NCBI RefSeq assembly: GCF_036026595.1
Contig: NZ_JARZFX010000009.1
Coordinates: 62,001-126,000 of the forward strand
DNA: 64,000 nucleotides
Source: Virgibacillus_P tibetensis
GTDB lineage: Bacteria > Bacillota > Bacilli > Bacillales > Amphibacillaceae
Direction of reading: 5' to 3'
Each line of letters starts with the position of its first letter. Positions within the stretch are counted from its first letter, which is position 1. The notes beneath the pieces were generated by a model. That model was not told the origin of the DNA. It was given only the letters and a program-made list of their open reading frames with translations, and made no database searches. Shown in pieces: positions 44,220 through 53,538 of this stretch. The translations under genes were made by a program, and so were the position numbers.

Positions 44220-45209
44220 GTGAATTTTTTAAAAGTACTTATACTTGGTTCGGTAATTGCAGTTATTTCAACAGGGTGTTCATCAGCAGACCAGACTTCA
44301 ACGAATAACTCCGAAGCGTTAACAATATATACATCAATCTACCCCATACAATATGCGGTAGAGCAAATCGGTGGAGACAGTGTTTCAGTAAATACGGTAT
44401 ACCCGCCTGGGGTAGATGCACATACGTATGAACCTACTTCTAAGGACATTACGTCAATTGCTAAAAGCGATGCATTTATTTATTTAGGTGCTGGAATGGA
44501 AGGTTTTGCAGAGAGTGCTGCCAATGCCCTTTCCTCTCAAGATGTACAGTTGCTTGAAATAGGAGAAAACGATGAGTTATTTCATGCTGAGGAAGTCTCT
44601 GATCACAAAAACGGGCACGATGACGACTCCGATAACCATGAAGATGAGCATGAAGATGAGCAAACTGACGATGAACACAACCACGGCGATCATGATCCGC
44701 ATATTTGGCTGGACCCATTGCGTATGATAGAACTAGCAGAGATGATTAAAGAAGAACTTATTTCATTAAACCCAGAAGAAGAAGCTCAATACAATGAAAA
44801 CTTTACTTCATTAAAGTCAGATTTAGTTATATTAGATGAAAGTTTTGCTGAAATAATAAACATGAAGAACAATAAACATATCCTTGTATCACATGCAGCA
44901 TACGGTTATTGGGAAGAACGTTACGGGATTGAGCAACTTGCGATTAATGGTTTATCATCTAGCAGTGAACCATCACAAAAACAGTTAACTGAAATTATTG
45001 ATCAAGCAAGAGAACATAACTTAGACTATATTATTTTTGAACAAAACAGTTCAAATCGTGTGTCCGAGATTATTCAAGATCAAATTGGTGCTGAAACATT
45101 AACAATTCATAACCTATCCGTTCTAACAAAAGAGGATTTAGAAGAAGAAAAGGATTATATGTCTTTAATGAACGATAATCTGGAAGTGCTTGACAAGGCA
45201 ATGAAATAA
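44220..45209 (+). CDS. znuA: Zinc ABC transporter substrate-binding lipoprotein ZnuA
   Basis: A 329-residue lipoprotein, lipobox ISTGC. The cluster A-I fold has conserved metal-site motifs: HTYEPT, a His/Asp/Glu-rich loop (about 122-160) followed by DPHIWLDP, SHAAYGYW and EQNSSN. The His/Asp/Glu-rich loop is typical of zinc rather than manganese binding. It starts with GTG after GGGAGG. First gene of znuA-znuC-znuB-zur. Confidence 0.93.
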   Translation: MNFLKVLILGSVIAVISTGCSSADQTSTNNSEALTIYTSIYPIQYAVEQIGGDSVSVNTVYPPGVDAHTYEPTSKDITSIAKSDAFIYLGAGMEGFAESAANALSSQDVQLLEIGENDELFHAEEVSDHKNGHDDDSDNHEDEHEDEQTDDEHNHGDHDPHIWLDPLRMIELAEMIKEELISLNPEEEAQYNENFTSLKSDLVILDESFAEIINMKNNKHILVSHAAYGYWEERYGIEQLAINGLSSSSEPSQKQLTEIIDQAREHNLDYIIFEQNSSNRVSEIIQDQIGAETLTIHNLSVLTKEDLEEEKDYMSLMNDNLEVLDKAMK

Positions 45210-45254
45210 TTGCTTATGCAGTTCCATTGATTGATCTTTAAAAGGAGCGTAATT

Positions 45255-46010
45255 ATGACAGAACCGGTTGTTACCATGAAAAATATTAGTTTTTCCTATG
45301 AACAAAAATGCGTATTGGATCATATAAACTTTGAAATACCGCGTGGATCCTTTATGGGATTGGTTGGTCCTAATGGCGGTGGAAAAACAACCTTGATAAA
45401 ACTCATACTTGGTTTATTAAAACCAGATGAAGGTTCCATTGAACTATTTGATAAGCCATTCGAGAAATATGATGAATGGGATAATGTTGGATTCGTCTCA
45501 CAGAAAGCAAATTCATTTAATAAAGGCTTTCCAGCAACTGTATTTGAAGTAGTCTCCATGGGCTTAACTGCCAAGATAGGTTATTTAAAATTTCTTAACA
45601 AAAAACATAAAGCGAAAATACTGCATGCACTTAAACAAGTTGACATGCTCGATTATACCTATCAGAATATCGGAAACTTATCTGGTGGCCAGCAACAGCG
45701 GGTATTTATAGCACGCTCCTTAGTGAGTGATCCAGAGTTACTAATTTTGGACGAGCCCACTGTTGGAGTGGATTATGAAAATGTAAAACGGTTTTATGAA
45801 TTACTGCATCAGTTAAACAATGAACGTAATATTACACTATTATTAGTGTCACATGATACTGGTACGATGACTGAGCATGCAACGGATATAGTCTGTTTAA
45901 ACAAAACCCTCCATTTTCACGGTAAACCCGAAGAATACACATCACTTACAGAAAAAGACTTATCGGAATTTTATGGTCATCCTGTAAACATAGTTACACA
46001 CGATCATTAA
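45255..46010 (+). CDS. znuC: Zinc ABC transporter ATP-binding protein ZnuC
   Basis: A 251-residue ABC ATPase: Walker A GPNGGGKTT, signature LSGGQQQRVFIARSL, Walker B LLILDEPTVGVD. It powers zinc import with ZnuB. The start at 45255 has AAAGGAGCG upstream; the frame is open to 45231. Confidence 0.93.
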   Translation: MTEPVVTMKNISFSYEQKCVLDHINFEIPRGSFMGLVGPNGGGKTTLIKLILGLLKPDEGSIELFDKPFEKYDEWDNVGFVSQKANSFNKGFPATVFEVVSMGLTAKIGYLKFLNKKHKAKILHALKQVDMLDYTYQNIGNLSGGQQQRVFIARSLVSDPELLILDEPTVGVDYENVKRFYELLHQLNNERNITLLLVSHDTGTMTEHATDIVCLNKTLHFHGKPEEYTSLTEKDLSEFYGHPVNIVTHDH

Positions 46011-46026
46011 TGTTGGAGGCAATCAT

Positions 46027-46881
46027 ATGCTAGCAGATTTTTTTGAATACGATTTTTTGCGTAATACCTTTTTAACTGGACTATTAATTGGAATTATCGC
46101 CCCATTACTTGGGACATTTATTGTAGTAAGAAGACTTTCCTTAATAGCTGATGCGCTGTCCCATGTAACGTTAGCTGGAATTGCCTTCGGATTAATGCTT
46201 GAAAAAAAGTACGCTGTAACATTTATTTCGCCCATCTATAGTGGGATGGCCTTTTCCGTTCTCGGATCAGTTTTCATAGAGAAACTTCGTGGTGTATACA
46301 AAGCTTATCAAGAGCTCGCTATACCGATTATCCTTTCAGGTGGTGTAGGATTAAGTGTTATCTTCATATCATTTGCGGATGGTTTTAATACAGAGCTGTT
46401 TAACTACTTATTCGGTTCCGTTTCTGCAGTTAGCCAAAACGATCTTTATACAATAGCAGGAATATCCATTTTTATCATCCTGGTTATTGGCTTATTTTAT
46501 AAGGAATTATTTACTCTTTCATTTGATGAAGAACATGCTGCGATATCTGGCATTCATTCAAAACGAATTCATTTACTCTTTATAGTATTAACTGCTTTAG
46601 TTATTGCTGCGTCTATACGAATCGTTGGTGTCCTGCTAGTATCAGCATTAATGACTCTGCCTGTCGCTGCTAGTATGCGGTTGGCTAAGGGGTTTAAACA
46701 AATGATGTTTTTATCTATTGTGTTTGGTGAGGCAGCTGTTATTATAGGTTTAATATCCGGTTATTATCTAAGTATTCCACCTGGGGGTACGATAGTTATG
46801 GTCTCTATTATCATTTTACTATTGTCTATTAGTGTAAAACGGTTTAATTTATCTTCGAGAAAAGTGGGTGAAGCTGAATGA
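46027..46881 (+). CDS. znuB: Zinc ABC transporter permease ZnuB
   Basis: A 284-residue ABC-3 family permease with about eight TM segments; RRLSLIADALSHVTLAGIAFG is the conserved cytoplasmic loop. It overlaps zur by ATGA. Confidence 0.93.
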   Translation: MLADFFEYDFLRNTFLTGLLIGIIAPLLGTFIVVRRLSLIADALSHVTLAGIAFGLMLEKKYAVTFISPIYSGMAFSVLGSVFIEKLRGVYKAYQELAIPIILSGGVGLSVIFISFADGFNTELFNYLFGSVSAVSQNDLYTIAGISIFIILVIGLFYKELFTLSFDEEHAAISGIHSKRIHLLFIVLTALVIAASIRIVGVLLVSALMTLPVAASMRLAKGFKQMMFLSIVFGEAAVIIGLISGYYLSIPPGGTIVMVSIIILLLSISVKRFNLSSRKVGEAE

Positions 46882-47291
46882 ATATAGAGGATGCAATAAA
46901 GCTTTTAAAAGAAAAAGGTTATAAAGCTACTGGAAAACGAAAGGAAATACTGGTGTATTTTGAAGATGCAGATGGTTATCGCAGTGCAAAGGACTTAATT
47001 CAGCACTTAGAATTAAGCTATGAAGGAATAAGCTTTGATACAGTGTACCGGAATTTATATCTCTACAATGAAGTTGGTATTCTGGAAACTACTGAATTAA
47101 ATGGCGAGAGACTTTTTCGTATGAATTGCTCACGGCACCACCACCATCATTTCATATGTAATGATTGTGGTAAAACAAAAGAAATTTCTGTCTGTCCTAT
47201 GGATGAGGTTCATCATGCTCTGGCAAACTACGCAATTGAGGGTCATAAATTCGAAATTTATGGTCGTTGCCCTGGATGTCAATTAGCATGA
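46878..47291 (+). CDS. zur: Zinc uptake regulator Zur (Fur family)
   Basis: A 137-residue regulator. It has an N-terminal winged helix (KGYKATGKRKEILVYFE), a structural zinc site (CNDCGK, CPGC) and regulatory metal ligands in HHHHHF and nearby His residues. It represses its own operon through the upstream box when zinc is ample. The gene overlaps znuB and crcB. Confidence 0.9.
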   Translation: MNIEDAIKLLKEKGYKATGKRKEILVYFEDADGYRSAKDLIQHLELSYEGISFDTVYRNLYLYNEVGILETTELNGERLFRMNCSRHHHHHFICNDCGKTKEISVCPMDEVHHALANYAIEGHKFEIYGRCPGCQLA

Positions 47292-47686
47292 AATTGAATA
47301 AAGAGTTAAAAATATATATAGCAATTGGTATCGGTGGGATGCTAGGCGCAGTAGGACGATATAGCATTTCCACTTTATGGGCTGGTGGTTATGGTTTTCC
47401 ATATGCTACTTTAACGGCTAATTTAATCGGCTGTTTTCTACTCAGCTTTTTATTAAACCATAATGCAATTAAGAAAAAGCTTTCACCTATAATCTTTGCA
47501 TCGCTTAGCATTGGTATAATTGGTGCTTTTACTACCTTCTCCACTTTTGCGGTTGAAACTGTGGAGCTATGGAGTACAAGCGCCTTTATAGCAATTAGTT
47601 ACATACTTATTAGTATAGCCGGTGGTTTAACCTGTTGCTACGGTGGTTACAAATTTGCTTTAAATAAAAAGAAGGTCATCCAATGA
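47288..47686 (+). CDS. crcB: Fluoride channel CrcB/Fluc, subunit 1
   Basis: A 132-residue protein with four TM segments. GMLGAVGRY and GAFTTFSTFAVET are the conserved Fluc signatures. Two-gene crcB systems form heterodimeric channels exporting fluoride. ATG 47288 overlaps the zur stop (ATGA). No fluoride riboswitch is present because there is no leader. Confidence 0.9.
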   Translation: MKLNKELKIYIAIGIGGMLGAVGRYSISTLWAGGYGFPYATLTANLIGCFLLSFLLNHNAIKKKLSPIIFASLSIGIIGAFTTFSTFAVETVELWSTSAFIAISYILISIAGGLTCCYGGYKFALNKKKVIQ

Positions 47687-48027
47687 ATATTCTGCTTGTA
47701 GCAATTGGTGGCTTTCTAGGAAGTTTCGTTAGATATTACGTGGCTGTTAATACGGATAGGCGCCTTATTGGAACATGGATAGCCAATGTTACTGGATCTG
47801 GATTATTTGCCTTTACTTTTCATTTTCACCAAACAGGAATCACTCCAGAATGGCTGTGGATCTTAATGGGTATTGGATTTTGTGGTGCCTATACTACTTT
47901 TTCTACCTTTGGAAATGAAACGCTCCAATTGATTTTAGAAAAGAGATATGTTACAGCATTACACTATGTTATAAGCTCTACCTTCGTGTCATTATTAATT
48001 GTCGTTAGTATTTTGTATATTCTATAA
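47683..48027 (+). CDS. crcB: Fluoride channel CrcB/Fluc, subunit 2
   Basis: A 114-residue partner with four TM segments: GGFLGSFVRY and GAYTTFSTFGNET. The start overlaps the preceding crcB by ATGA. It is probably a dual-topology partner of the first. Confidence 0.9.
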   Translation: MNILLVAIGGFLGSFVRYYVAVNTDRRLIGTWIANVTGSGLFAFTFHFHQTGITPEWLWILMGIGFCGAYTTFSTFGNETLQLILEKRYVTALHYVISSTFVSLLIVVSILYIL

Positions 48028-48111
48028 TAACTAATCCATTATTCTCCAAAAATTTCTTCTTTTCATGTATACTACCTTTATACATAGGGACAAAGTAGGA
48101 GGAGGATAAGT

Positions 48112-49347
48112 TTGCTTTTTAAAAAAAGAGGAATCATTTATGGAATTCTTGCGCTTACGCTGACTGCATTTATTTTATTTATAATTATTATGCAGGATAG
48201 ATTCACCAATCACACAGAAACTGTACAAAAGGATTCTTATATCGAACAGGATAAACTAGATGATAAAGAAGAAAAAACTGATGTAGAAGAGGACAAAATA
48301 GATCGACCTGATGAATTACATGTTGATAAGAAAGAAGCCGATAAGGAGCCTGAGAATAAATCAGAAGAATTAAGAAAGAACAAAGAAAATATAAAAGAAC
48401 AAGAAAATGAGGTAACTTTTACAAATAAATACGTGAACGTTTCTTCATTAAACGTTAGGACGGATCCTAATGCGCAAAGTAGTGTTATTGACGTATTAAC
48501 AATTAATCAGACCATAGAAGCCGAAAACACAAATACCGATAATGGTTGGGTTAAAATTCGGGTCAATGACATTGCAGGTTATGTTAATAGTAAATACCTT
48601 TCGGATGATAAAACAATTATAGAAACGAGTAATACTAGTTCTTCAGAGACGAAAAAGAAAACCATGGAAACAGAAAATAAAGAGAAGGAATCAACCAATA
48701 AGACTTCTACTACTGAGGATAAAGACAATAACCCCCAACCAATAGTGAAAAATGATGCTGATAAACTTCATTCCGTCGACGGGAATAACCAACTTATACT
48801 AGTTACGAGCAATGGGTATGGGACAAGCAGAGCAACTATCCAAACATTTGAAAGAGATGGCTCAGGTAAATGGCAGCAAGTTTTAAATGTACCTGGATTT
48901 ATCGGTAAAAACGGCTTTGCTGATTCTAAAGTAGAAGGTGACGGGAAGAGCCCAACTGGAAAATACAGTATTGGTACAGCCTTTGGACGAGCTGGAAATC
49001 CTGGTACGAAATTACCTTATAAAGCAATTACTGCTGACGACGTCTGGGTAGATGATTCAAACTCTGTTTTGTATAATTCATGGCAATCGAAGGAGAAAAC
49101 AAATGATCAATGGAATAGTGCAGAGAACATGGATATTGAACTTTATACGCACGGGTTTGTAATTAATTATAATACTGAGCGAGTTGCAGGAAAGGGAAGT
49201 GCTATATTTTTCCATATAGCCAATGGCCATACACTTGGCTGTACTGGGGTCTCCCAGTCAAATATGATCTCTATACTTAATTGGATAGACCCAGCCAAAA
49301 ACCCTGTTATTATTCAAACACCTGATAGCGGATTAGGTCACTATTAA
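48112..49347 (+). CDS. SH3-domain L,D-transpeptidase (YkuD family)
   Basis: A 411-residue exported protein. One N-terminal TM helix (about 8-25) is followed by a long Glu/Lys-rich linker, an SH3b domain (about 105-165: NVRTDPNAQSSVIDVLTINQT...VNSKYLS), a second linker, and a YkuD-type catalytic domain (about 225-400). The last has an H...GHTLGCTGVS motif containing the catalytic Cys. L,D-transpeptidases make 3-3 peptidoglycan crosslinks or attach proteins. It starts with TTG after AGGAGGAGG. Confidence 0.82.
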   Translation: MLFKKRGIIYGILALTLTAFILFIIIMQDRFTNHTETVQKDSYIEQDKLDDKEEKTDVEEDKIDRPDELHVDKKEADKEPENKSEELRKNKENIKEQENEVTFTNKYVNVSSLNVRTDPNAQSSVIDVLTINQTIEAENTNTDNGWVKIRVNDIAGYVNSKYLSDDKTIIETSNTSSSETKKKTMETENKEKESTNKTSTTEDKDNNPQPIVKNDADKLHSVDGNNQLILVTSNGYGTSRATIQTFERDGSGKWQQVLNVPGFIGKNGFADSKVEGDGKSPTGKYSIGTAFGRAGNPGTKLPYKAITADDVWVDDSNSVLYNSWQSKEKTNDQWNSAENMDIELYTHGFVINYNTERVAGKGSAIFFHIANGHTLGCTGVSQSNMISILNWIDPAKNPVIIQTPDSGLGHY

Positions 49348-49349
49348 TT

Positions 49350-49386
49350 TTAAAAGAGCTTGAGAACCTCTCTCAAGCTCTTTTCA
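49350..49386. terminator. Bidirectional terminator
   Basis: AAAAGAGCTTGAG (49352-49364) and CTCAAGCTCTTTT (49372-49384), 13-bp perfect stem, between convergent genes. Confidence 0.88.
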
Positions 49387-49389
49387 TTA

Positions 49390-50193
49390 TTATCCAAACA
49401 CTTCCTGGAGCACTTTTGTTTCTTCATGATCCAGCATATTCTTCTGAATTACCTCATCAACTGGTTTGTTCATTTGTTTTTTTAACTCATTGGAAGAATC
49501 GGCTTCGCCTACAATATAGATTTTTTCCCAGTTATTCTCTTTCGCGCGCCTATCTAGCTTAGGTGCTATTTTTTTATACCAACGCTGTTGATTAGCTTCA
49601 TAACGCGCTTCAAAATTATCTTTCTGTAAGTTGGTGGAACCTGGGCCCATTGCTGTATTCCCTTTACGTGGTCCTAATTTTTGTCGCCAATCATCGGTAT
49701 TTAAATCCAATTCATAGGAATCAGTTCCCTGAATTTCATTTAAATAAGATTCAATAATCTTAACTTCACTTTGTTGGACTAGGATGATTCCTGATTTAGG
49801 AAAAAGCTCTTGGAGTTTTTTTAATTGACCTAATTCAGGGGTTTCCTGCCAGAAAAATTCAGTCTTTAAACGCATCTGTATTCTATCAGCAAACCAAACC
49901 TCCTCATCTGCAGTAGCAAATACGACTACACCCTTTAGAAACTCAAGTTCATTTGCGTGCACAAATTTTTCAACTTTTTTCTTTACCAACTGGAAATTTT
50001 TTAATTCTTCCTTGTTATCATCTTCCTCTAAATATTGCTCGAAATTCCTCATGCCATTTTTAAAGTTAATCTTCCACTTTCCACCTTGCTGGTCAGGATC
50101 AGATGGATCTGTATTTAAGTACATAGTAAAAACTTTGTTTGGGCCGTCTTTTCTAATTTTCGCCATTTCCTTCAGTTCTTTATTTAAATCCAT
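49390..50193 (-). CDS. VLRF1-family aeRF1-type release-factor-like protein
   Basis: A 267-residue cytosolic protein similar to the bacterial archaeo-eukaryotic RF1-like families (VLRF1/baeRF). It keeps the Mn/metal-free RF1-like fold with LVQQSEVKIIE and EKIYIVGEAD segments. The family is proposed to act on stalled ribosomes by releasing peptide from tRNA; this is inferred from family membership. The RBS is GGAG. It stands alone. Confidence 0.72.
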   Translation of the reverse strand: MDLNKELKEMAKIRKDGPNKVFTMYLNTDPSDPDQQGGKWKINFKNGMRNFEQYLEEDDNKEELKNFQLVKKKVEKFVHANELEFLKGVVVFATADEEVWFADRIQMRLKTEFFWQETPELGQLKKLQELFPKSGIILVQQSEVKIIESYLNEIQGTDSYELDLNTDDWRQKLGPRKGNTAMGPGSTNLQKDNFEARYEANQQRWYKKIAPKLDRRAKENNWEKIYIVGEADSSNELKKQMNKPVDEVIQKNMLDHEETKVLQEVFG

Positions 50194-50280
50194 ATAACAG
50201 GGACACTCCTTTAACTAAAATTAAGCATTTGCTTACTAGTATTTATCCTATCTACCACACCTGTAAACATAATAACTTAC

Positions 50281-50595
50281 TTAAGATATCAATTTTAATC
50301 CTACCGCGGCAGATAGTACCATACTAATAAATAATAACCTGCGCCAATCTCTTGATTCCTGATAAAAAATCATCCCGACAAGTGCACTTCCAACTGTCCC
50401 CATTCCTGTCCAGACTGCATAGGCAGTACCCATTGGAATACTCTCCATTGCAATAGAAAGAAAAATAAAACTGAAAATAAAGCCACCAAATAAATAAAGA
50501 AAGGAAGATACGTTTTTTTGCATGTTAATTTTATTTATACCCATAACCCCTATAACTTCACCTGCTCCAGCTAGCACTAGAAATACCCAGGCCAT
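50281..50595 (-). CDS. SMR-family guanidinium exporter subunit (YkkD type)
   Basis: A 104-residue protein with four TM segments: AGAGEVIGVMGINK carries the central Glu of TM1, and TAYAVWTGMGTVGSALVGM is the SMR signature. The gene overlaps the preceding SMR gene by one base. As part of a pair behind a guanidine riboswitch it most likely exports guanidinium. Confidence 0.9.
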   Translation of the reverse strand: MAWVFLVLAGAGEVIGVMGINKINMQKNVSSFLYLFGGFIFSFIFLSIAMESIPMGTAYAVWTGMGTVGSALVGMIFYQESRDWRRLLFISMVLSAAVGLKLIS

Positions 50596-50936
50596 TATTG
50601 GCGCCCCCCTTCTTGATCGATACCCGGCGTAATTGTTTTAAGACCTATAACGCCACATAGTAGTAGTAAAATTAGTAAAGCTTTGGCTAGTTGGAATGGT
50701 TCTCCAAATACTAAAATTTCCAAAATAACTGTCCCTGTCGTTCCCATTCCCGTAAACACAGCATATGTCGTTCCAACAGGCAATCTTCTTGAAGCGATAA
50801 TAAGTAAGTGCATACTTATATAAATTGCTATAGCAGTTAATAGCCATGTTCCTAAATTAAAAGAATGCTTTAAACCAATAACCCAACCAATCTCAAACAA
50901 TCCAGCTATAAAAACAAAATTCCAATCCTTTTTCAT
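50595..50936 (-). CDS. SMR-family guanidinium exporter subunit (YkkC type)
   Basis: A 113-residue protein with four TM segments: AGLFEIGWVIGLKHS with the essential Glu, and TTYAVFTGMGTTGTVILE. The start at 50936 follows GAGGTG; the frame is open to 50957. It forms a heterodimer with the gene downstream. Confidence 0.9.
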   Translation of the reverse strand: MKKDWNFVFIAGLFEIGWVIGLKHSFNLGTWLLTAIAIYISMHLLIIASRRLPVGTTYAVFTGMGTTGTVILEILVFGEPFQLAKALLILLLLCGVIGLKTITPGIDQEGGRQ

Positions 50937-50960
50937 TACAAACACCTCAATCAGCAAATT

Positions 50961-51008
50961 AAAAATGCCCGAGAAGATATCATCTAAATAGTAGATATCC
51001 TCCCGGGC
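50961..51008 (-). terminator. Terminator of the guanidine riboswitch
   Basis: GCCCGAGAAGATATC (50967-50981) and GATATCCTCCCGGGC (50994-51008) form a 15-bp stem with one mismatch and a G-U pair; on the minus strand it ends in ATTTTTAATTT. Confidence 0.85.
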
Positions 51009-51085
51009 TTTTGTCCCTCCGTGTACACGTACGTGCGTTTTCTCTCGGACCAGACCAAAATAGTTTTGCGGAACCCTAGAAAACC
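50995..51085 (-). ncRNA. Guanidine-I (ykkC) riboswitch
   Basis: The minus strand reads CTAGGGTTCCG, GGTCTGGTCCGAGAG, ACACGGAGGGA, then AAAAGCCCGGGAG: the conserved ykkC-class blocks in order. Its terminator directly precedes the SMR pair, so guanidinium should switch them on. Confidence 0.93.
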
Positions 51086-51087
51086 TT

Positions 51088-51116
51088 TATGCAATTATTG
51101 AAAAGTATAACGTCAA
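51088..51116 (-). promoter_or_regulatory. Possible promoter of the guanidine riboswitch transcript
   Basis: On the minus strand TTGACG (51116-51111), 17 bp, TGCATA (51093-51088). The -10 is weak. Confidence 0.4.
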
Positions 51117-51128
51117 TTTAAACAATGG

Positions 51129-52331
51129 TCAACTGCTATCCTTCTCTTCCAGCCTGCCCTTCATTTCATCCAGTTGCTCTTTAAAAGCATTTCTATCTCG
51201 CTCACTAATTTCACGGATTTCCCCATATCTCACTTTTTGATAGACAGCAATGTCAGTATTCATACCAATTCGGGAAAACCAATCTTCTATAGTTTCATAG
51301 TGCTTTCTGCCCTTTTTATTCTTTATGGCTTTACGTTCAAATTCTAAAACCATCTTCCGAATGGGATGATCTGGCTTTTTAAAGAAGTGTTTCATACTGT
51401 CTAGCGAGAAAAGTTTTTTCTTCGATTTATCATCTAACGCACTATAGGAGATTGTTTCATCAGTCTCTGTGGGATCCAGCTTCTTATTAAAACGTCTTTT
51501 CCACAGTAGTATGACAAGTATTACACCAAATACGATAAGAGTGATTAATAGAATAGTTAACACATATGGAGCAATCATTTCTATAATGGATTTTTCATCT
51601 AACTCTTTCCAGTATCCATCACCTGCAAAGCCTTCCCCTTCACGTGTTTGTTCCGGCCATCCTCTCTGTTGCACATCTAGAAAACTAAGTACGTTTGCTA
51701 CACCACCGAGTGCACTGCCAAATAAATTTAAAAGTCCTTGCCAAGTAGCCAGTACTGCAAGGCGGGTTACGTCAAATAACAGATAGAATAATCCAGCACC
51801 AACAGCCAACACGCCAATAAAATAAACAGGTAACTTATTATTAAATTGTTTCCGGTCCATCTTATGTACGACAGCTAAATGACTGGTTATATAGCCGATA
51901 ATTAAAATGATGAATTGCAGGAAGGGATACAGCATAATTCGAGTATCATTAACGAGTAGACTAATGATCGCTGTTAAGATTACTGTAATTAGAATATAGG
52001 TGTTTTCCCTGCTGATTATTTCTTCTTTACGAATATCAATGTACCTCCAAACAAATAAAACCGGAAATAAAACAGCCAACATGATCGGGTAATTCAGCAG
52101 ATAGAAAAGAGCAAATAGAAAGGGAATTGTTAATAGATACCAAAAGTAATTCGTCGATTGTCTAGTTATTGCCGTATAAACAATACATATTCCAGTAATC
52201 ATTGCTAAATAGCTCCCATAAGGAACCCATTCATAACTATGATGCATGATTGGCAATACGATTAAGAAGATAATAATTGCCTCACTTAAAAAGTGATAGG
52301 CGTATGTAAATGTAGGATGGTTATTTTGCAT
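51129..52331 (-). CDS. Multi-pass membrane protein with DUF4129 domain
   Basis: A 400-residue membrane protein with about eight TM segments in the first 230 residues, an extracellular loop, one TM helix near 260, and a C-terminal cytosolic part. The end (YETIEDWFSRIGMNTDIAVYQKVRYGEIR) matches DUF4129. In typical MoxR loci this slot is filled by a longer transglutaminase-domain protein; here no transglutaminase core is visible. It overlaps DUF58 by about 11 bp. Confidence 0.75.
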   Translation of the reverse strand: MQNNHPTFTYAYHFLSEAIIIFLIVLPIMHHSYEWVPYGSYLAMITGICIVYTAITRQSTNYFWYLLTIPFLFALFYLLNYPIMLAVLFPVLFVWRYIDIRKEEIISRENTYILITVILTAIISLLVNDTRIMLYPFLQFIILIIGYITSHLAVVHKMDRKQFNNKLPVYFIGVLAVGAGLFYLLFDVTRLAVLATWQGLLNLFGSALGGVANVLSFLDVQQRGWPEQTREGEGFAGDGYWKELDEKSIIEMIAPYVLTILLITLIVFGVILVILLWKRRFNKKLDPTETDETISYSALDDKSKKKLFSLDSMKHFFKKPDHPIRKMVLEFERKAIKNKKGRKHYETIEDWFSRIGMNTDIAVYQKVRYGEIREISERDRNAFKEQLDEMKGRLEEKDSS

Positions 52332-53538
52332 TAGTCATCGTATCCCTTATAAGAGGATTTAATATTGCCCCATCCTCTATACTCGTTATTTGAAATACAG
52401 CATATTGAGCCTGTTTCCATGTATCCATCAGTTGAATTGCATCAGGTGGCACTTCTCCAATGAGAATAATTGTTTTTGGCTTGAAGAATTGTTTTCCTAT
52501 TCGGTGAAGCATTTGGTTAAAGGGAAGGATAACCGATTGTTTATGAATCCTTGCCAGCATTTCCAACGACTGACCGTAATGATTTTTCCCTTCTCCCTCG
52601 TCCAAATGAATAAATGGTTCTGGACCAGGCTTTCGTGCATTAATAAAGATTTCATATGGCACACGGGCTTCGGTTGCATACTTACTCAAGTAGGCTGTAT
52701 AAGAGAGGAGATTTTCAAGGTTCTGATTAAATGATGCCATATTTATTTTATCCTCTGTTCCAAGATTCACTATAAAAACAAATGACCGATCTACCACCTT
52801 CTCATATACATTTGTTTGCAGCTTTTGAGATTTAACCGATGCTTTCCAATTAATTCGGTGGAACGGATCGCTAAAACTATAATCTCTTGTGCCTAGAGGA
52901 CTTTGGATATCCTCAAACGGGGAAAAGTTTGACCGGCTTGATCCGGGAATCATCTGAAATACGGCTTCAACACCCTTTACTGGAAGCAGTTTAGGGAAAA
53001 CAACGAATTCCGTATAATAGAAATGCTTGTACTTTAACGTAATAGAATCAAAATTAAATAAATGCGGAAATACAAATGTTATATTATTCACCTTTGAAAC
53101 CCCACGCTGCTCTGCAACTACAGGGATTTCTATTACTGTTTTTCTTTTTCGGAATATCGATAATGGAATTTTAATTTGACTCCAATAATTGTCTGTTTCT
53201 TTCACATGTGCATATGCCTTTATCGCTGGTCCTGTCTGTAATTTAAACTCACCATTGATCAACGGGAACACAGATTGATTCTCTAATTCAAACGTAAGGT
53301 CCGAATCTTCACCGGGAAATAGTTTAATTGTTTTCCTTGGATTTTTTAATATTAACTTTTCACCTAAACTCTTGTCATATACTTTAAAAATAATTAAGTA
53401 GGCCGTAAAAACACCAACTCCTATAAACGCAATAGAATTTTGAAAAATAATTCCGATTAAAAAGAATACTACCAAAGCAGCTACGATATTATCGAAACTT
53501 TTCATTTGATCTGAACCAAATTCTTTAAGCCACATCAT
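52321..53538 (-). CDS. DUF58 domain protein
   Basis: A 405-residue protein with two N-terminal TM helices, a beta-rich region, and the DUF58 signature LGTRDYSFSDPFHRINWKASVKSQKL. DUF58 proteins carry a vWA-like fold and work with MoxR ATPases in chaperoning or envelope tasks. The start overlaps the moxR stop (ATGATG). Confidence 0.87.
   Translation of the reverse strand: MMWLKEFGSDQMKSFDNIVAALVVFFLIGIIFQNSIAFIGVGVFTAYLIIFKVYDKSLGEKLILKNPRKTIKLFPGEDSDLTFELENQSVFPLINGEFKLQTGPAIKAYAHVKETDNYWSQIKIPLSIFRKRKTVIEIPVVAEQRGVSKVNNITFVFPHLFNFDSITLKYKHFYYTEFVVFPKLLPVKGVEAVFQMIPGSSRSNFSPFEDIQSPLGTRDYSFSDPFHRINWKASVKSQKLQTNVYEKVVDRSFVFIVNLGTEDKINMASFNQNLENLLSYTAYLSKYATEARVPYEIFINARKPGPEPFIHLDEGEGKNHYGQSLEMLARIHKQSVILPFNQMLHRIGKQFFKPKTIILIGEVPPDAIQLMDTWKQAQYAVFQITSIEDGAILNPLIRDTMTNAK

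Noticed and set aside
47151..47291. Possible fluoride riboswitch before the crcB pair
   Set aside because: There is no untranslated leader: zur and crcB overlap.
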